From Acidimicrobiaceae bacterium (GTDB lineage Bacteria > Actinomycetota > Acidimicrobiia > Acidimicrobiales > Aldehydirespiratoraceae): 59,088 bases of DNA. A program made the translations under genes and the position numbers. Positions 48,791-58,984 of the stretch are shown here, piece by piece. A model generated the notes under the pieces. The model was not told where the DNA came from, made no database searches, and saw only the letters and a list, made by a program, of their open reading frames with translations. The stretch spans positions 1 to 59,088 of the forward strand of contig JAPOYA010000010.1 in NCBI GenBank assembly GCA_026706815.1, read 5' to 3'. How positions within the stretch are numbered: the first letter of the stretch is position 1; each line of letters begins with the position of its first letter.

Positions 48791-51195
48791 GTGCTTACTC
48801 TTCCTCAGCTAGAACGACATCTCTTTGCGGCGGCCGACATCTTGCGGGGGAAGATGGACGCGTCGGAGTTCAAGGAGTACATCTTCGGCGTGCTTTTCTT
48901 GAAACGGGCGAGTGATGTGTTCGAGGAGGCGCGCCGGCGAGTGATCAACAACCAGCTAGCCAGAGGCCGTTCGCAAGAGGATGCCGAACAGCGGGCTGAC
49001 GATCCAGATTTCTACAACGAAGCGTTCTTCGTGCCGCCACAGGCGCGCTGGTCGCGCTTGCGTGACGAGTTGCATCACCAGGTGGGCGACGGTCTCAACA
49101 AGGCGCTTGCGGCGCTTGAGCAGAGCAATCCGTCGTCACTGGAAGGCGTGCTGCAGCACATCGACTTCAACCGGCGTGTGGGCAATACCACCGTGTCTGA
49201 CAAGAAGTGGCGCGACCTCATAGACCACTTCTCGAAGTACCAACTCCGCAACGAGGATTTCGAGTTCCCCGACCTGCTCGGGGCGGCTTACGAGTACTTG
49301 ATCCGTGACTTTGCGGATTCCGCGGGCAAGAAGGGTGGGGAGTTCTACACGCCTCGGCCGGTGGTCCAGTTGATGGTGCGCCTTGTCGATCCGCAGGAGG
49401 GCATGGCTATCTATGACCCGTGTTCGGGTTCGGGCGGCATGTTGATCTACGCCCGCAACCATGTGGCCGACAACGGGGGCAATGCAGCCAACCTTGTTCT
49501 CGCGGGACAAGAGAACAACGGTGCCACTTGGTCGATCTCCAAGATGAACATGTTGTTGCACGGCATCCGAGACGCCGACATCCTCCACGACGACACGCTC
49601 ACCAACCCCGCGCATGTGAGCGGTGGCGAACTGAGGCGCTTCGACCGGGTTATCACCAATCCGCCGTTCAGCCAGAACTACGACAAGGGCTCGCTCTCCC
49701 ACCGCGAGCGGTTCCGTTACGGCTATACCCCCGAGGGTGGCAAGAAAGCCGATCTGATGTTCTTGCAGCACATGCTCGCTGTGCTCAAAAGCGACGGAAT
49801 CGTGGCGACGGTCATGCCCCACGGTGTGCTGTTCCGCGGCGGTGCCGAGGGAGAGATCCGTCGGAAGATCATCGAGGACGACTTGCTCGACACGGTGATC
49901 GGCCTGGCCCCGAACCTGTTCTATGGCACAGGTATCCCTGCCGCCGTGCTGATCCTGCGAGCGAAAGGCTCCAAGCCGACTGAACGGCAAGGCAAGGTTC
50001 TGTTCATCAACGCCGACCGCGACTATGGCGAGAGACGCGCCCAGAACCATCTACGCCCCCGAGACGAGGAGAAGATCGCTGCGGTGTACCGGGAGTTCGA
50101 CGATGTGGACGGCTTCGCCAAGATCGTGACGTTGAAAGAGTTGGCGGATAACGACTTCAACTGCAACATTCGCCGTTACGCCGACAACTTACCGCCACCG
50201 GAGCCTCAAGACGTGCGCGCCCACCTCCACGGCGGAGTGCCGATGGCCGAGATCGAGTCGGGGCGGTCCCTGTTGGCTCAAGCCGGTCTTGACCCCGCCG
50301 ATCTGTTCGCTGATCGTGGTGACGGCTACGCCGACTTGCGTTTCCCCCACGAAAAAGATCTCTCTCTCTCTCTCTCTCTCAGCAATCAGAGGGTGCTCAC
50401 AGGCTGATCGCAGATGCCGCCGACGGGCGAGCCGGGGAGAATCCTTGGCTGCAGTGGTGGTGTGATACTGCCGAACCGCTGCTCAGTGCGCTGCCCGACC
50501 GCGACAGTCTCGTCGGCTGCCGTGAGGATCTTGTCGAGAGCTTCACCGCCTCAATGGCCAGTTTCGGGATGGAACGCTTCGACGCAGCCGGACTGGTCTC
50601 CACTTGGTGGGACCAGAGTGTCTTCGAGTTCCAAACAGCGGTCAGTCGAGGCTGGCGAGCTGTTGTAGAAGCCTGGCTCACCACTGCTGAGGCTGGCCGA
50701 GACGACATGAACGCACCTGATCCGGCGGACCAGATAGCTGTCAAGCTGCTTGCGTGTGCGCAGTTGGATGAGCGGGCCGGCCTGGTGGCTGAACACGCCC
50801 GCCTCGACGCTGAGATCAAGGCGGCTGAATCGGCAAGCCATGACGACGGGGCTGACGATGGCGCGCTGAGCCCCGCTGAACTAAAAGCGCTCAAGTCGGA
50901 GCGGACGAAGGCGAAGAAGAAACTTGGAGCCATCGACAGCTCACTGCTTGCGACAGCACGAGAGAATCTCGACGACATGAAACCCGAAGATGCCCCAGCG
51001 AAGGTTATCGGTGTACTCAACAACCGGCTTGAGGCTTTGGTTGACGATCACTACGCGGTCATAGAACGTACTGCGCTGGCATGGTACGACAACCTGATTG
51101 CCAAGTACGGCACAACCCTGGGAGACCTCGAAACGGAGCGAGACGATGCTACTGCCCGACTTCAAAAACACCTAAGGGATTTGGATTATGAGTGA
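48791..51195 (+). CDS. hsdM: type I DNA methyltransferase subunit HsdM, frame broken at a (TC)11 repeat
   Basis: The start is a GTG ([21 protein letters not shown]) after a leaderless-type promoter. The N-terminal helical domain is followed by the methylase core with SAM motif [10 protein letters not shown] (about residue 210) and NPPF (about 294), giving N6-adenine methylation. At 50359-50380 the repeat (TC)11 turns the frame into LSLSLSL and a stop at 50405-50407. In the other frame the normal C-terminal domain runs on ([35 protein letters not shown]) to the stop at 51195. Ten TC units would give one protein of about 800 residues, the family length. The C-terminal part contacts HsdS, so the 11-unit form should not support a working enzyme. 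hsdS overlaps the true stop by 8 bases. Confidence 0.85.
50359..50380 (+). repeat. (TC)11 dinucleotide repeat inside hsdM
   Basis: Eleven perfect TC units lie where the two halves of HsdM change frame. Removing one unit (or adding two) joins them. Dinucleotide tracts this long are rare by chance in a G+C-rich genome. Confidence 0.93.
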
Positions 51196-52381
51196 ATGGG
51201 ACTGGCGGAGGTTGGATGCCTTAGCAACGTTGAAAATGGGTCAATCACCATCCGGACAGTTCGTCGAGGAACTCGAAGATGGGATCCCGTTCCTCCAAGG
51301 CAACGCAGAGTTTGGAGAACACTTCCCAACGGCAACATTTCAATGTGGTGACGCGCCCCGTAGGTGTCAAAAGGGCGACTCCCTGATCAGTGTCCGGGCA
51401 CCCGTGGGGGCGATCAACCGTTCAGACCGTGAGTACGGAATAGGCCGTGGTCTTGCTGCGATCACTTTTGCTAGAATCTACTCGTCCTACGGACACCACG
51501 CCCTCCTTGAACATGCACGAGGACTCCATCGTGTTTCGCAGGGCACAACCTTCTTGGCTATTGGCAGACCGGATTTGGCTGCTCTAAAGATCCCGCATCC
51601 GCCGGTGGGGGAGCAGCGGCGGATAGCGGAGATTCTCGACACGATCGACGAAACCATCCAAGCCACCGAACGCGTCATCGTCAAACACCAACAAATCCGC
51701 TCCGGTCTCGCCGCCGATCTGCTTACTCAAGCAGTTGAGCGATTCGATGGGGGAAACAGGAATCCGATGACCTACGAAGCCCATAGCCCTGAGTGGCGAA
51801 AGTGCCAGCTTGGCGATATCGGGACGATTGTTGGTGGCGGAACACCGGCTCGCGACAATGCTCGGTGTTGGGATGGGCTCATTCCATGGCTCACACCCGG
51901 TGAGCTAACGAGCAGTAACGAGAAGTTCGTTTTTGAAACTGATGAGAAAATAAGCTTTCGTGGTCTTGCGGAGTCAGGTGCGAGATGGGTGCCTGCAGGA
52001 TCGCTGTTGATGACAAGTCGTGCGTCTATCGGATTCTGTGCGTTAGCGGGAACTCCGATGACGACGAACCAAGGGTTCAAGAACTTGATTCCGAGAACTG
52101 ATGTCGATTCTTCCTATTTGTTTCACTTGGGCCAGACGCTACAGCGCGAGATGATCAGGCGTGCATCTGGCACAACGTTCCTTGAAATCTCCAGCAGAGA
52201 ATTTGGTCGAATCGAAATACGAATGCCGCCCTTGGGGGAGCAGAGGCGGATTGCGCGGATTCTTGACAGCGCGGATGATGCCATCCGAGCGCACGAGGTG
52301 GAGCGCGACAAGCTCAGGGCACTGCGAAGCGGGCTGGCGGCTGATCTGCTGTCGGGCCGTGTACGTACGGTGGCGGCATGA
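51188..52381 (+). CDS. hsdS: type I specificity subunit HsdS
   Basis: The 397-residue protein has two target-recognition domains (about 1-145 and 200-345), each followed by a conserved helix with GEQRRIAEILDTIDETI and GEQRRIARILDSADDAI and then SGLAADLL. This two-domain layout defines a bipartite recognition sequence; the half-sites cannot be read from sequence. The start overlaps the end of hsdM by 8 bases, so translation depends on ribosomes finishing hsdM, and the stop overlaps hsdR (ATGA). No second hsdS or inverted copy is present. Confidence 0.94.
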   Translation: MSEWDWRRLDALATLKMGQSPSGQFVEELEDGIPFLQGNAEFGEHFPTATFQCGDAPRRCQKGDSLISVRAPVGAINRSDREYGIGRGLAAITFARIYSSYGHHALLEHARGLHRVSQGTTFLAIGRPDLAALKIPHPPVGEQRRIAEILDTIDETIQATERVIVKHQQIRSGLAADLLTQAVERFDGGNRNPMTYEAHSPEWRKCQLGDIGTIVGGGTPARDNARCWDGLIPWLTPGELTSSNEKFVFETDEKISFRGLAESGARWVPAGSLLMTSRASIGFCALAGTPMTTNQGFKNLIPRTDVDSSYLFHLGQTLQREMIRRASGTTFLEISSREFGRIEIRMPPLGEQRRIARILDSADDAIRAHEVERDKLRALRSGLAADLLSGRVRTVAA

Positions 52382-55300
52382 GCACTGGACCTGAGTGGGA
52401 CAAAGTCGAGCGTCCGCTGCTGGATCACCTCAAATCCCTCGGGTGGGAGACGCTTATTTGGTCGGAGCGCCAGCAGGCCCACAACGTTGACCGGTCGTCT
52501 GATCGCGATGTGCTTCTCGAACAGAGGCTGGGTTTAGCGCTGCGGAGGATCAATCCGGGACCAGAGGGAGTTCCTTGGCTCGATGAATCCCGAATCAATT
52601 CGGCGGTGGCGGAACTGCGGACGATGCCCGCAGGGGCGAAGCTGCTCGAAGCCAACCAGCAGGCGACGAGACTGTTGCTCGGGGGCATAGCGGTCACAGG
52701 GTGCGGCGCATGGGGCAACAGCCGAGACCAGACCATCGGCTACATCGATTGGGCTCACCCGCAGAACAACGACTTCCTGGCCGTGTCGCAGTTCACGGTC
52801 GCCACGCCTGGACAAGCACCGAACATCCGGCCCGATGTGACACTGTTCGTCAACGGCATCCCGCTGGTGGTGATCGAAGCCAAGCCTCCAGGGCACGACA
52901 GCGGCATCACCGATGCCATCGACCAACTCCGCCGATACTCCAATCAGCGTGGAGGCGAAACCGCCGAAGGAGCTGAACAGCTCTTCTGGACAAACCAACT
53001 AACCGTCGCCACCACCGGCGAACGAGCCGAAGCGGCGACCTTCTCAGCGCTACCCGAGCACTACATGGCCTGGAAAGACCCGTGCCCGTCCACAATCGCG
53101 GAAGTTGCAGGCTCGCTCGGCAAGCAAGCCGATGCTGTCACCCAACAAGAGTTGCTGACCGCTGGGATGCTGGCGCCAGAACGGCTGCTCGACATCGTCC
53201 GGCACTTCACGCTGTTCACCGACACCGGCTCGGGTCGCACCGTCAAGATCGTTGGCCGCTATCAACAATACCGGGGCGTGCAGAAGGCGATACAGCGGCT
53301 ATTAACCGGCGACACCCGCGCTGTCGATGGCCATGTCGACCGCCGGGGCGGGATCATCTGGCACACCCAAGGGTCGGGCAAGAGCCTCACCATGGTGTTC
53401 CTTGTCCGGGCGATGCGCAGCCACCCCGAGTTGCGAAAGTTCAAGATCGTGCTGGTCACAGACCGCATCGACCTCCAGAAACAACTCCGAGACACAGCCG
53501 CACTTGTTGACGAGACCATTCATGTCGCTCAAAGCACGGCAGGAACTAAGGACCTGCTCAGCCGACCTGGTCCGGGTGTCGTCATGGCAATGATCCAGAA
53601 GTACCGGGACAACGAGATACCTGAGGCATTGAACGATTCAGAGTCGATCTTGGTGATGGTTGACGAAGCCCACCGGTCCCACGGGTCAGCGTTGCACGCC
53701 AGTCTGATGAGTGCCGTGCCCAACGCGGCCCGTATCGGCTTCACCGGCACGCCGATAATCATGGGCAAGCGAAAGAAAACCCAGGAGATTTTCGGCGGTT
53801 ACCTCGACCAGTACACGATGCGCGCTTCAGAGGCAGATGGATCGACTGTTCCGATCTTCTACGAGGGCCGTACCAGCGACGCCGCTGTCAAGGGCGCATC
53901 CAAAATGGACGATCTGTTCTTCCGGTGGTTCAGCGAACTCAGTGACGAACAACGGGAGACTCTCCAACAGAAGCACGCCACTGCCTCCCGTGTGCTTGAA
54001 GCACCGGAGTTGATTGAAGCCAAGGCGAAAGACATCCTGCGCCACTACATCTCGACAGTCATGCCCGATGGCTTCAAGGGAATGATTGTCGCCACGAGCC
54101 GAGAAGCGTGCGTGCGATATCACCAAGCACTGCTCAAGGCACGCGACAAACTGCTAGCAGAGCTCGAGCAGCGATCAGGTCAACTTGGTCAGCCCGTTGA
54201 ACGGTTCGACTCGGACGGGCCGTTCATGAGCAACGCCGCTAAGGAGGTTGACCTCATCCGCAACCTTGACTTCGCGGCGGTTATTTCCGCGGATCACAAC
54301 GACCCGCCCCACTACTCCCAATGGACCGACAAGCAACGCCAGCAGGAGCACATCGATAGGTTCAAGCTCCCCCTCGGCGCCGCAGGCCAAGGGACTGCAC
54401 CTCTTGGGTTATTGATTGTGAAGTCGATGCTGCTCACTGGTTTCGACGCGCCACAGGCCCAAGTCATCTACCTCGATCGAATGATCCAAGAAGCAGAACT
54501 GCTCCAAGCAGTCGCTCGCGTCAACCGGACGGCGCAGAAGAAGGACGCCGGCCTGGTGGTCGACTACTACGGAGTGTCGGCCCAACTAACCCAGGCCCTC
54601 GCGGCGTACATGAGTGCCAGCGGAGAAATAGACCCGGATGTCGACGGAGCCCTCCGTCCGCTCACTCACGAGATTGAGAAGCTCGAACCGCAACGCCAAC
54701 GCTTACGCCAGATCTTCGTGCAACGCGACGTGGAGCCAACGACCGAAAGTGCTGAAGACTGTGTTCATCTGCTGGGCGACGAACGACTCAGGACTGATTT
54801 CGACGTTGCTCTGAGAGCTTTCCTCAACACGCTCAACACCGTCCTGCCGAGACCCGCAGCCCTCCCGTTCATCGGTGACCTCAAGCTCTTCGGTGAAATC
54901 CAGGTCCAGACTCGCCGCCGCTATCGAGACACCCCAGACGGGGACTTCGATCCTCGCAAATACCAGGAGAAGATCCGCCGTTTGATCGATGAGCACATCA
55001 CCGTGCTCGATCTTGAGCACAAGATTCCGCCCGTGCGCATCAACGATGTCGCCTTTGCCGAACACGTCAACCAGATCGACTCGGATCGGACCAAAGCCTC
55101 GGAGATGGAACACGCCCTACTCCATCACATCCGTGAACACGTCGACGAAGACCCCGCCTACTACGGCAAGCTCTCGCAGCGAATCGACGACATCCTCGAC
55201 CGGCTCGAAGACCGATGGGAGCAGATCGCCCTTGAGTTCGAGGATTTGATCGCCGATGTCAACGACGGACCCACCGACGAAGATCACACAGGACTCGACC

Positions 55301-55584
55301 CGACCACCGAATTGCCATTCCACAACCAAATGGTTGAGAAGGTGGCATCCTCGGAATCCGACGCGAGCGAGCGGCTGATAGCTCTAACGGCTTCCCTCGT
55401 CGCCGAGATTCGACGGATCATTGGCACCGTCGGCTTCTGGGACAACGCCACCAAACAAGACGACTTGCGCAAGGTCATCAAACGATCGCTAGACGACAGC
55501 GACCTGTTCACATTGACCAGCCTCGACGAGTTGTCCGTCGAACTAGTGGCCCTCGCCAAAGCCAACCAGCACCGCCTGAAATGA
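52378..55584 (+). CDS. hsdR: type I restriction endonuclease subunit HsdR
   Basis: The 1068-residue protein has an N-terminal PD-(D/E)XK nuclease (RPDVTLFVNGIPLVVIEAKPP, about 150-171), Walker A HTQGSGKSLTMVF (about 328-340), motif II VDEAHRSHG (about 426) and motif III FTGTPI, then a long helical C-terminus that docks to HsdM. It translocates DNA past the bound complex and cleaves at a distance. It overlaps hsdS and the next gene by four bases each. The sequence appears intact. Confidence 0.96.
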   Translation: MSTGPEWDKVERPLLDHLKSLGWETLIWSERQQAHNVDRSSDRDVLLEQRLGLALRRINPGPEGVPWLDESRINSAVAELRTMPAGAKLLEANQQATRLLLGGIAVTGCGAWGNSRDQTIGYIDWAHPQNNDFLAVSQFTVATPGQAPNIRPDVTLFVNGIPLVVIEAKPPGHDSGITDAIDQLRRYSNQRGGETAEGAEQLFWTNQLTVATTGERAEAATFSALPEHYMAWKDPCPSTIAEVAGSLGKQADAVTQQELLTAGMLAPERLLDIVRHFTLFTDTGSGRTVKIVGRYQQYRGVQKAIQRLLTGDTRAVDGHVDRRGGIIWHTQGSGKSLTMVFLVRAMRSHPELRKFKIVLVTDRIDLQKQLRDTAALVDETIHVAQSTAGTKDLLSRPGPGVVMAMIQKYRDNEIPEALNDSESILVMVDEAHRSHGSALHASLMSAVPNAARIGFTGTPIIMGKRKKTQEIFGGYLDQYTMRASEADGSTVPIFYEGRTSDAAVKGASKMDDLFFRWFSELSDEQRETLQQKHATASRVLEAPELIEAKAKDILRHYISTVMPDGFKGMIVATSREACVRYHQALLKARDKLLAELEQRSGQLGQPVERFDSDGPFMSNAAKEVDLIRNLDFAAVISADHNDPPHYSQWTDKQRQQEHIDRFKLPLGAAGQGTAPLGLLIVKSMLLTGFDAPQAQVIYLDRMIQEAELLQAVARVNRTAQKKDAGLVVDYYGVSAQLTQALAAYMSASGEIDPDVDGALRPLTHEIEKLEPQRQRLRQIFVQRDVEPTTESAEDCVHLLGDERLRTDFDVALRAFLNTLNTVLPRPAALPFIGDLKLFGEIQVQTRRRYRDTPDGDFDPRKYQEKIRRLIDEHITVLDLEHKIPPVRINDVAFAEHVNQIDSDRTKASEMEHALLHHIREHVDEDPAYYGKLSQRIDDILDRLEDRWEQIALEFEDLIADVNDGPTDEDHTGLDPTTELPFHNQMVEKVASSESDASERLIALTASLVAEIRRIIGTVGFWDNATKQDDLRKVIKRSLDDSDLFTLTSLDELSVELVALAKANQHRLK

Positions 55585-56390
55585 CCTCTGCACCGGTTGC
55601 CACAGCTAGTTCGGAGGCCGATGTCGCTGAGGATGGGGTTGCTTCTCCGCTCCATGATTTGGACACCTTGGTCGTTGGGGATCTGGTGTTTGAGATCGCT
55701 CCTCCCAGCGATCGCAAGACGATCGAGATCATCGTTGAGCGCGACGCTTCGTTGGTGCTCAAAGCGCCTCGCGTCGCGACCGTTGATCGGGCTGAGCAAT
55801 TCGTGATCGCCAAGCGCCCGTGGGTGTACCGCAAACTGGCCGGCAAGGACGCTTTGACCGGTCCCCCAATTGTGAAGCAGTTCGTGGCAGGGGAGGGCTT
55901 CGCTTACCTGGGCCGCAGCTATCGGCTCAGCCTCACCCGCTCGGGAGACTCATCCGGCGTTCGGCTGGAGCGAGGGAGATTCCACCTCAGTACTTCGGAG
56001 GTGTCCCGTGGTGCTGAGTTGATGCGCCGTTGGTACACCGAGGTCGGCGGCCGATGGCTTCAGCGCAGAATCCGCCCTTGGGCATCCCGCCTGGGTGAAC
56101 CCGAAGTGACCGTTGAAGTCCGCGACCTCGGTTACCGCTGGGGTTCAGCCCGTCCGTCCACGGATGCCCAACGCATCAACATGCACTGGGCCACCCTCCA
56201 ACTCCGCCCAAGCCTCATCGACTACATCCTCGTCCACGAGTTAGCCCACCTCCACGAGACCAACCACACCCCTGAATTCTGGTCAATCGTCGCCCGCCTG
56301 ATGCCCTCTTACGACCAACAAATAGCAACCCTATCCACCACCGGCAAGACCATCTGGCTCGGCACAGTGGCACCGAACGAGAAGAGCTAA
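55581..56390 (+). CDS. YgjP-like (DUF45/WLM) metallopeptidase
   Basis: The 269-residue protein carries ILVHELAHLHETNHTPEFW, the zincin HExxH motif with a downstream His, and LGYRWGSARP, both typical of the YgjP family. It starts in the hsdR stop (ATGA), and this gene is often the last member of type I loci in bacteria, where its role is unknown; it might process restriction subunits, as ClpXP does with HsdR elsewhere. That role is inferred. Confidence 0.88.
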   Translation: MTSAPVATASSEADVAEDGVASPLHDLDTLVVGDLVFEIAPPSDRKTIEIIVERDASLVLKAPRVATVDRAEQFVIAKRPWVYRKLAGKDALTGPPIVKQFVAGEGFAYLGRSYRLSLTRSGDSSGVRLERGRFHLSTSEVSRGAELMRRWYTEVGGRWLQRRIRPWASRLGEPEVTVEVRDLGYRWGSARPSTDAQRINMHWATLQLRPSLIDYILVHELAHLHETNHTPEFWSIVARLMPSYDQQIATLSTTGKTIWLGTVAPNEKS

Positions 56391-56409
56391 GAACTGCTTC
56401 CTGTTCTAG

Positions 56410-57462
56410 ATGAGACAAGACATTGTCGCGGTTCTCGCCGCGAAGATGAGTGGCGAGGGCTCAACGTGCTCCGCTCTTACAATTGTGATCATGGAAGGCG
56501 TACGAGAAGCAGTCGCATCTGGGCGTATTGAGCGACCCTTCGTAGAAGCGGCTCGATCGACTGCTCGTTCTGTCGTCGGTGAGCGCCCCCCACCATCCGG
56601 CGGCCCGTGCTGGTTCGATGAGGATATTGACGACCTTGTGCAAGAGACCATTTTGCGCATCACCCTCGAAAAGCTGGTGCTTGCTGCTCATGAGGCTGCC
56701 AACGACACCGAATTTCTTGGTGGCTGGCTGAGATGCGCATTGAAAAGCACTCTCGATATCCGGGCACGGGAAACACCAGTAGGCCGAGTCATCCGAGCGG
56801 TGGACGATGCTCTTGGTGAGGATCCAGAGCAGTTTCGACTAGCCAATGGTTGTTGGCGACTAGCGAGTGATAGTCGGGAAATGGAATGGCAAGGTTCAGT
56901 CTCTGAACTTGTTTCTGTTGCGTGGAAAATTGAGACGGCCACTGTTCGAGCATCGCGAACGGCGAGCAAGACCCCACCTATGGCCTACCGTCGGGACATA
57001 CGCTCCGTATGCTCTGTCCTGCTCGGGGTCTCAGGGCCAATGACGAAGCGCGATCTTGCTGACGTGCTCGCACAGCGTTTCAACGTGGTGTTTGAACAGC
57101 GTTTCGAATATCCCGATTTCGACGAGGAGAGTCATGAGCGACCGGGGACGGTTCCCGCAACGGAAGCGGTCGAGAACGAACTGGTCGCTCGATGGATGCT
57201 AGAGCAAATCACCGCTGAGGAGCAGAAGATCCTCAGGCTGGTGCTTGATGGCGCGAGCATTCGCACTCTTGCGGATGTGCTCGACTGCAGCAAATATCGG
57301 GCGTAGATCATCAAATGTCGTGTCGTCGAGAAGCTGCGCCGTCTGGCGGAGTCGTCGCCCGAGAACGACCAAGGTTCCATGGAGCGACTCCTCGAACTGA
57401 TCGGACAGCACGGTGCATTGCGTCATTCAAATGAGCAACATGGAGGAGAACAAGGTGACTGA
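56410..57462 (+). pseudogene. sigma-70-like factor with in-frame amber stop
   Basis: The frame starts near 56410 and shows a sigma region 2-like stretch (WFDEDIDDLVQETILRITLEKLV, AANDTEFLGGWLRCALKSTLDIRARE) and region 4 (ELVARWMLEQITAEEQKILRLVLDGASIRTLADVLDCSKYRA). A TAG at 57304-57306 ends it, but the same frame goes on with IIKCRVVEKLRRLAESSPEN to a TGA at 57460-57462, which overlaps the next gene start. Within the helix-turn-helix the lost codon was probably CAG (Gln). It is either a nonsense mutation, an error, or a readthrough control. It may be a sigma-like helper for the ImmR/ImmA-type pair downstream. Confidence 0.65.
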
Positions 57463-58306
57463 CCCTCTTCTGCAACGGCTGAAAGAGCTGAACTGGCCCA
57501 CGATGGCGCTGGATCGTCCCGAACCGGAGCCGGGTCAGCTGTGGCGCGCGGAATGGGAACGAGTCGCTTGCCTCGTCGTCATCTCTGGAACGCGCAGTGG
57601 GCGAAATGTGCCTGTGATGGCGGCGACTTCTGATCACATCGGTGATGAGAGAGCAGTCGTTGTTTCGGCGGAGAACGGGATGAAGCCATCGGTATGGGGA
57701 GGGTTGGCCAAGTCCGTCAAGATGTTCACTCTCGCTCAACGAATCACTGACCTAACTCACCAGAGTATTCGCATGCTCGCTGCCGTTGCCGTTGGCCAAC
57801 GGGATGGCGATTGGGCTCCCATCAGTAACAATCTTGACGATCGTGTTCTAGTTCGCGCCGACCTCGTCGACAAGCTTCAAGGTTTCTCCGAAGCGGAATG
57901 GATGCCAACGGTTAGAGATGACGAACAAACGCTCGCCGATCTAGCCGTCAACTTCGGGATACCGCCCAGTCAGATCGCGGTAAGCCTTGGGATCACCCCA
58001 GGGGACGCGCGACGGTTGCTCAAGGGTCAGCGGGAACCCTCTCCTGATGAGCTCTCAGTTCTCACCGAGCTCCTCGGTCCCATCTCAAGTGCTGGTATAC
58101 GGTTCGATGAGGACTTGGTAGCTAGCCTTGATCTCCCTGAGTTCCGTCCGCGCTTGCGGCTGATCGCCAGTGAAGAGCACAACGACGATGAAGTTGCTGC
58201 TCGGCGCGTCTATGCCGGACGTTTGATGGCAATGGCTGCGAGACACCGGAAGTCGGGTCAGCGAAATTGGGCGGAGTTGATTCGTGAGGCTCTACATGCG
58301 GATTGA
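57455..58306 (+). CDS. XRE-like (ImmR-type) regulator
   Basis: The 283-residue protein starts with GTG after GGAGGAG (spacing 6) and overlaps the extended sigma-like frame by 8 bases. The N-terminal 150 residues are not recognised. A helix-turn-helix follows (DLAVNFGIPPSQIAVSLGITPGDARRLLKG, about 165-195). Next to an ImmA/IrrE gene this looks like a repressor and antirepressor-protease pair, as in ICEBs1 or phage lysogeny control, or a PezAT-like module. It overlaps the next gene by 11 bases. Starts at 57431 or 57440 are possible but have poorer ribosome binding sites. Confidence 0.72.
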   Translation: MTDPLLQRLKELNWPTMALDRPEPEPGQLWRAEWERVACLVVISGTRSGRNVPVMAATSDHIGDERAVVVSAENGMKPSVWGGLAKSVKMFTLAQRITDLTHQSIRMLAAVAVGQRDGDWAPISNNLDDRVLVRADLVDKLQGFSEAEWMPTVRDDEQTLADLAVNFGIPPSQIAVSLGITPGDARRLLKGQREPSPDELSVLTELLGPISSAGIRFDEDLVASLDLPEFRPRLRLIASEEHNDDEVAARRVYAGRLMAMAARHRKSGQRNWAELIREALHAD

Positions 58307-58973
58307 TCCGACCGCAGAAGCGCAGCGCCTCCTCGAACAGATCGATGATATAGACCTTGACGAATTGGCTGCTGATCCCGCGATTGCCGTCGAGGTGCTT
58401 TTCGATGTCGTTGTGACTCCACGTCAGCCTCAAATGCGAAGCGAGGGATGTGCGGTCGATGGGACCTATGACCCAGGGCCCCCTCCATGCATCCGAGTAG
58501 CCGACGATGTCGCTGCGTCTCGTCAGCGATTCACAATCCTGCACGAGTTAGGTCACCACCTTATCGAACACGATGCACACCTCAATGACCTCCCAATCAG
58601 TGACGCTGACAGGCGCGATGAGGCAATCTGTAACGAGGTTGCGGCGAGCGTGCTGATCCCTGCTGATCTTGTTGACCGGGTTCTTATCTCCGGCGTGCTC
58701 GAAGCGGAGCACGTGGCCGCTCTCAAGAACGCGACTTGGGCATCTCGCGAGGCCTGCTGCGTTGCCGCGGCGCGCCGTTTGCGGGTACCGGGGTGCGTCA
58801 TTCTTGGGCGACCCGATGGTACCGCAGTGTTCACCGCGCACCACTTAGCGACCCCTTGGAGCATTGCCCGCGGCACACCCCAAGGTCGGGACTCGTTACT
58901 TTATAAGGCTGCAAGAAGGCGATCGAGACGAGCCAGGGACGTAACTAGGTGTAGTGGACATAGAGGTTGGTAG
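58296..58973 (+). CDS. ImmA/IrrE-family zinc peptidase, C-terminus truncated by an IS
   Basis: The 225-residue product has the ImmA motif RFTILHELGHHLIEHD and the later Glu-containing segment EAICNEVAASVLIPADLV, matching the catalytic domain. Beyond ARGTPQGRDSLLYKAARRRS the protein should continue, but after VTR (near 58948) the host frame runs into the left end of an IS481-type element and stops after CSGHRGW. The catalytic domain is intact, so partial activity is possible. Such peptidases cleave ImmR-like repressors. The start could be the ATG at 58296 or a GTG at 58284. Confidence 0.8.
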   Translation: MRIDPTAEAQRLLEQIDDIDLDELAADPAIAVEVLFDVVVTPRQPQMRSEGCAVDGTYDPGPPPCIRVADDVAASRQRFTILHELGHHLIEHDAHLNDLPISDADRRDEAICNEVAASVLIPADLVDRVLISGVLEAEHVAALKNATWASREACCVAAARRLRVPGCVILGRPDGTAVFTAHHLATPWSIARGTPQGRDSLLYKAARRRSRRARDVTRCSGHRGW

Positions 58974-58984
58974 CACGTTGGGGT

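Noticed and set aside
48842..50050. Long minus-strand frames under hsdM
   Set aside because: They are antisense shadows of a conserved methyltransferase and have no independent starts or similarity.
51188..52381. Specificity switching by hsdS inversion
   Set aside because: Only one hsdS is present, with no silent copy, inverted repeats or recombinase in the locus.
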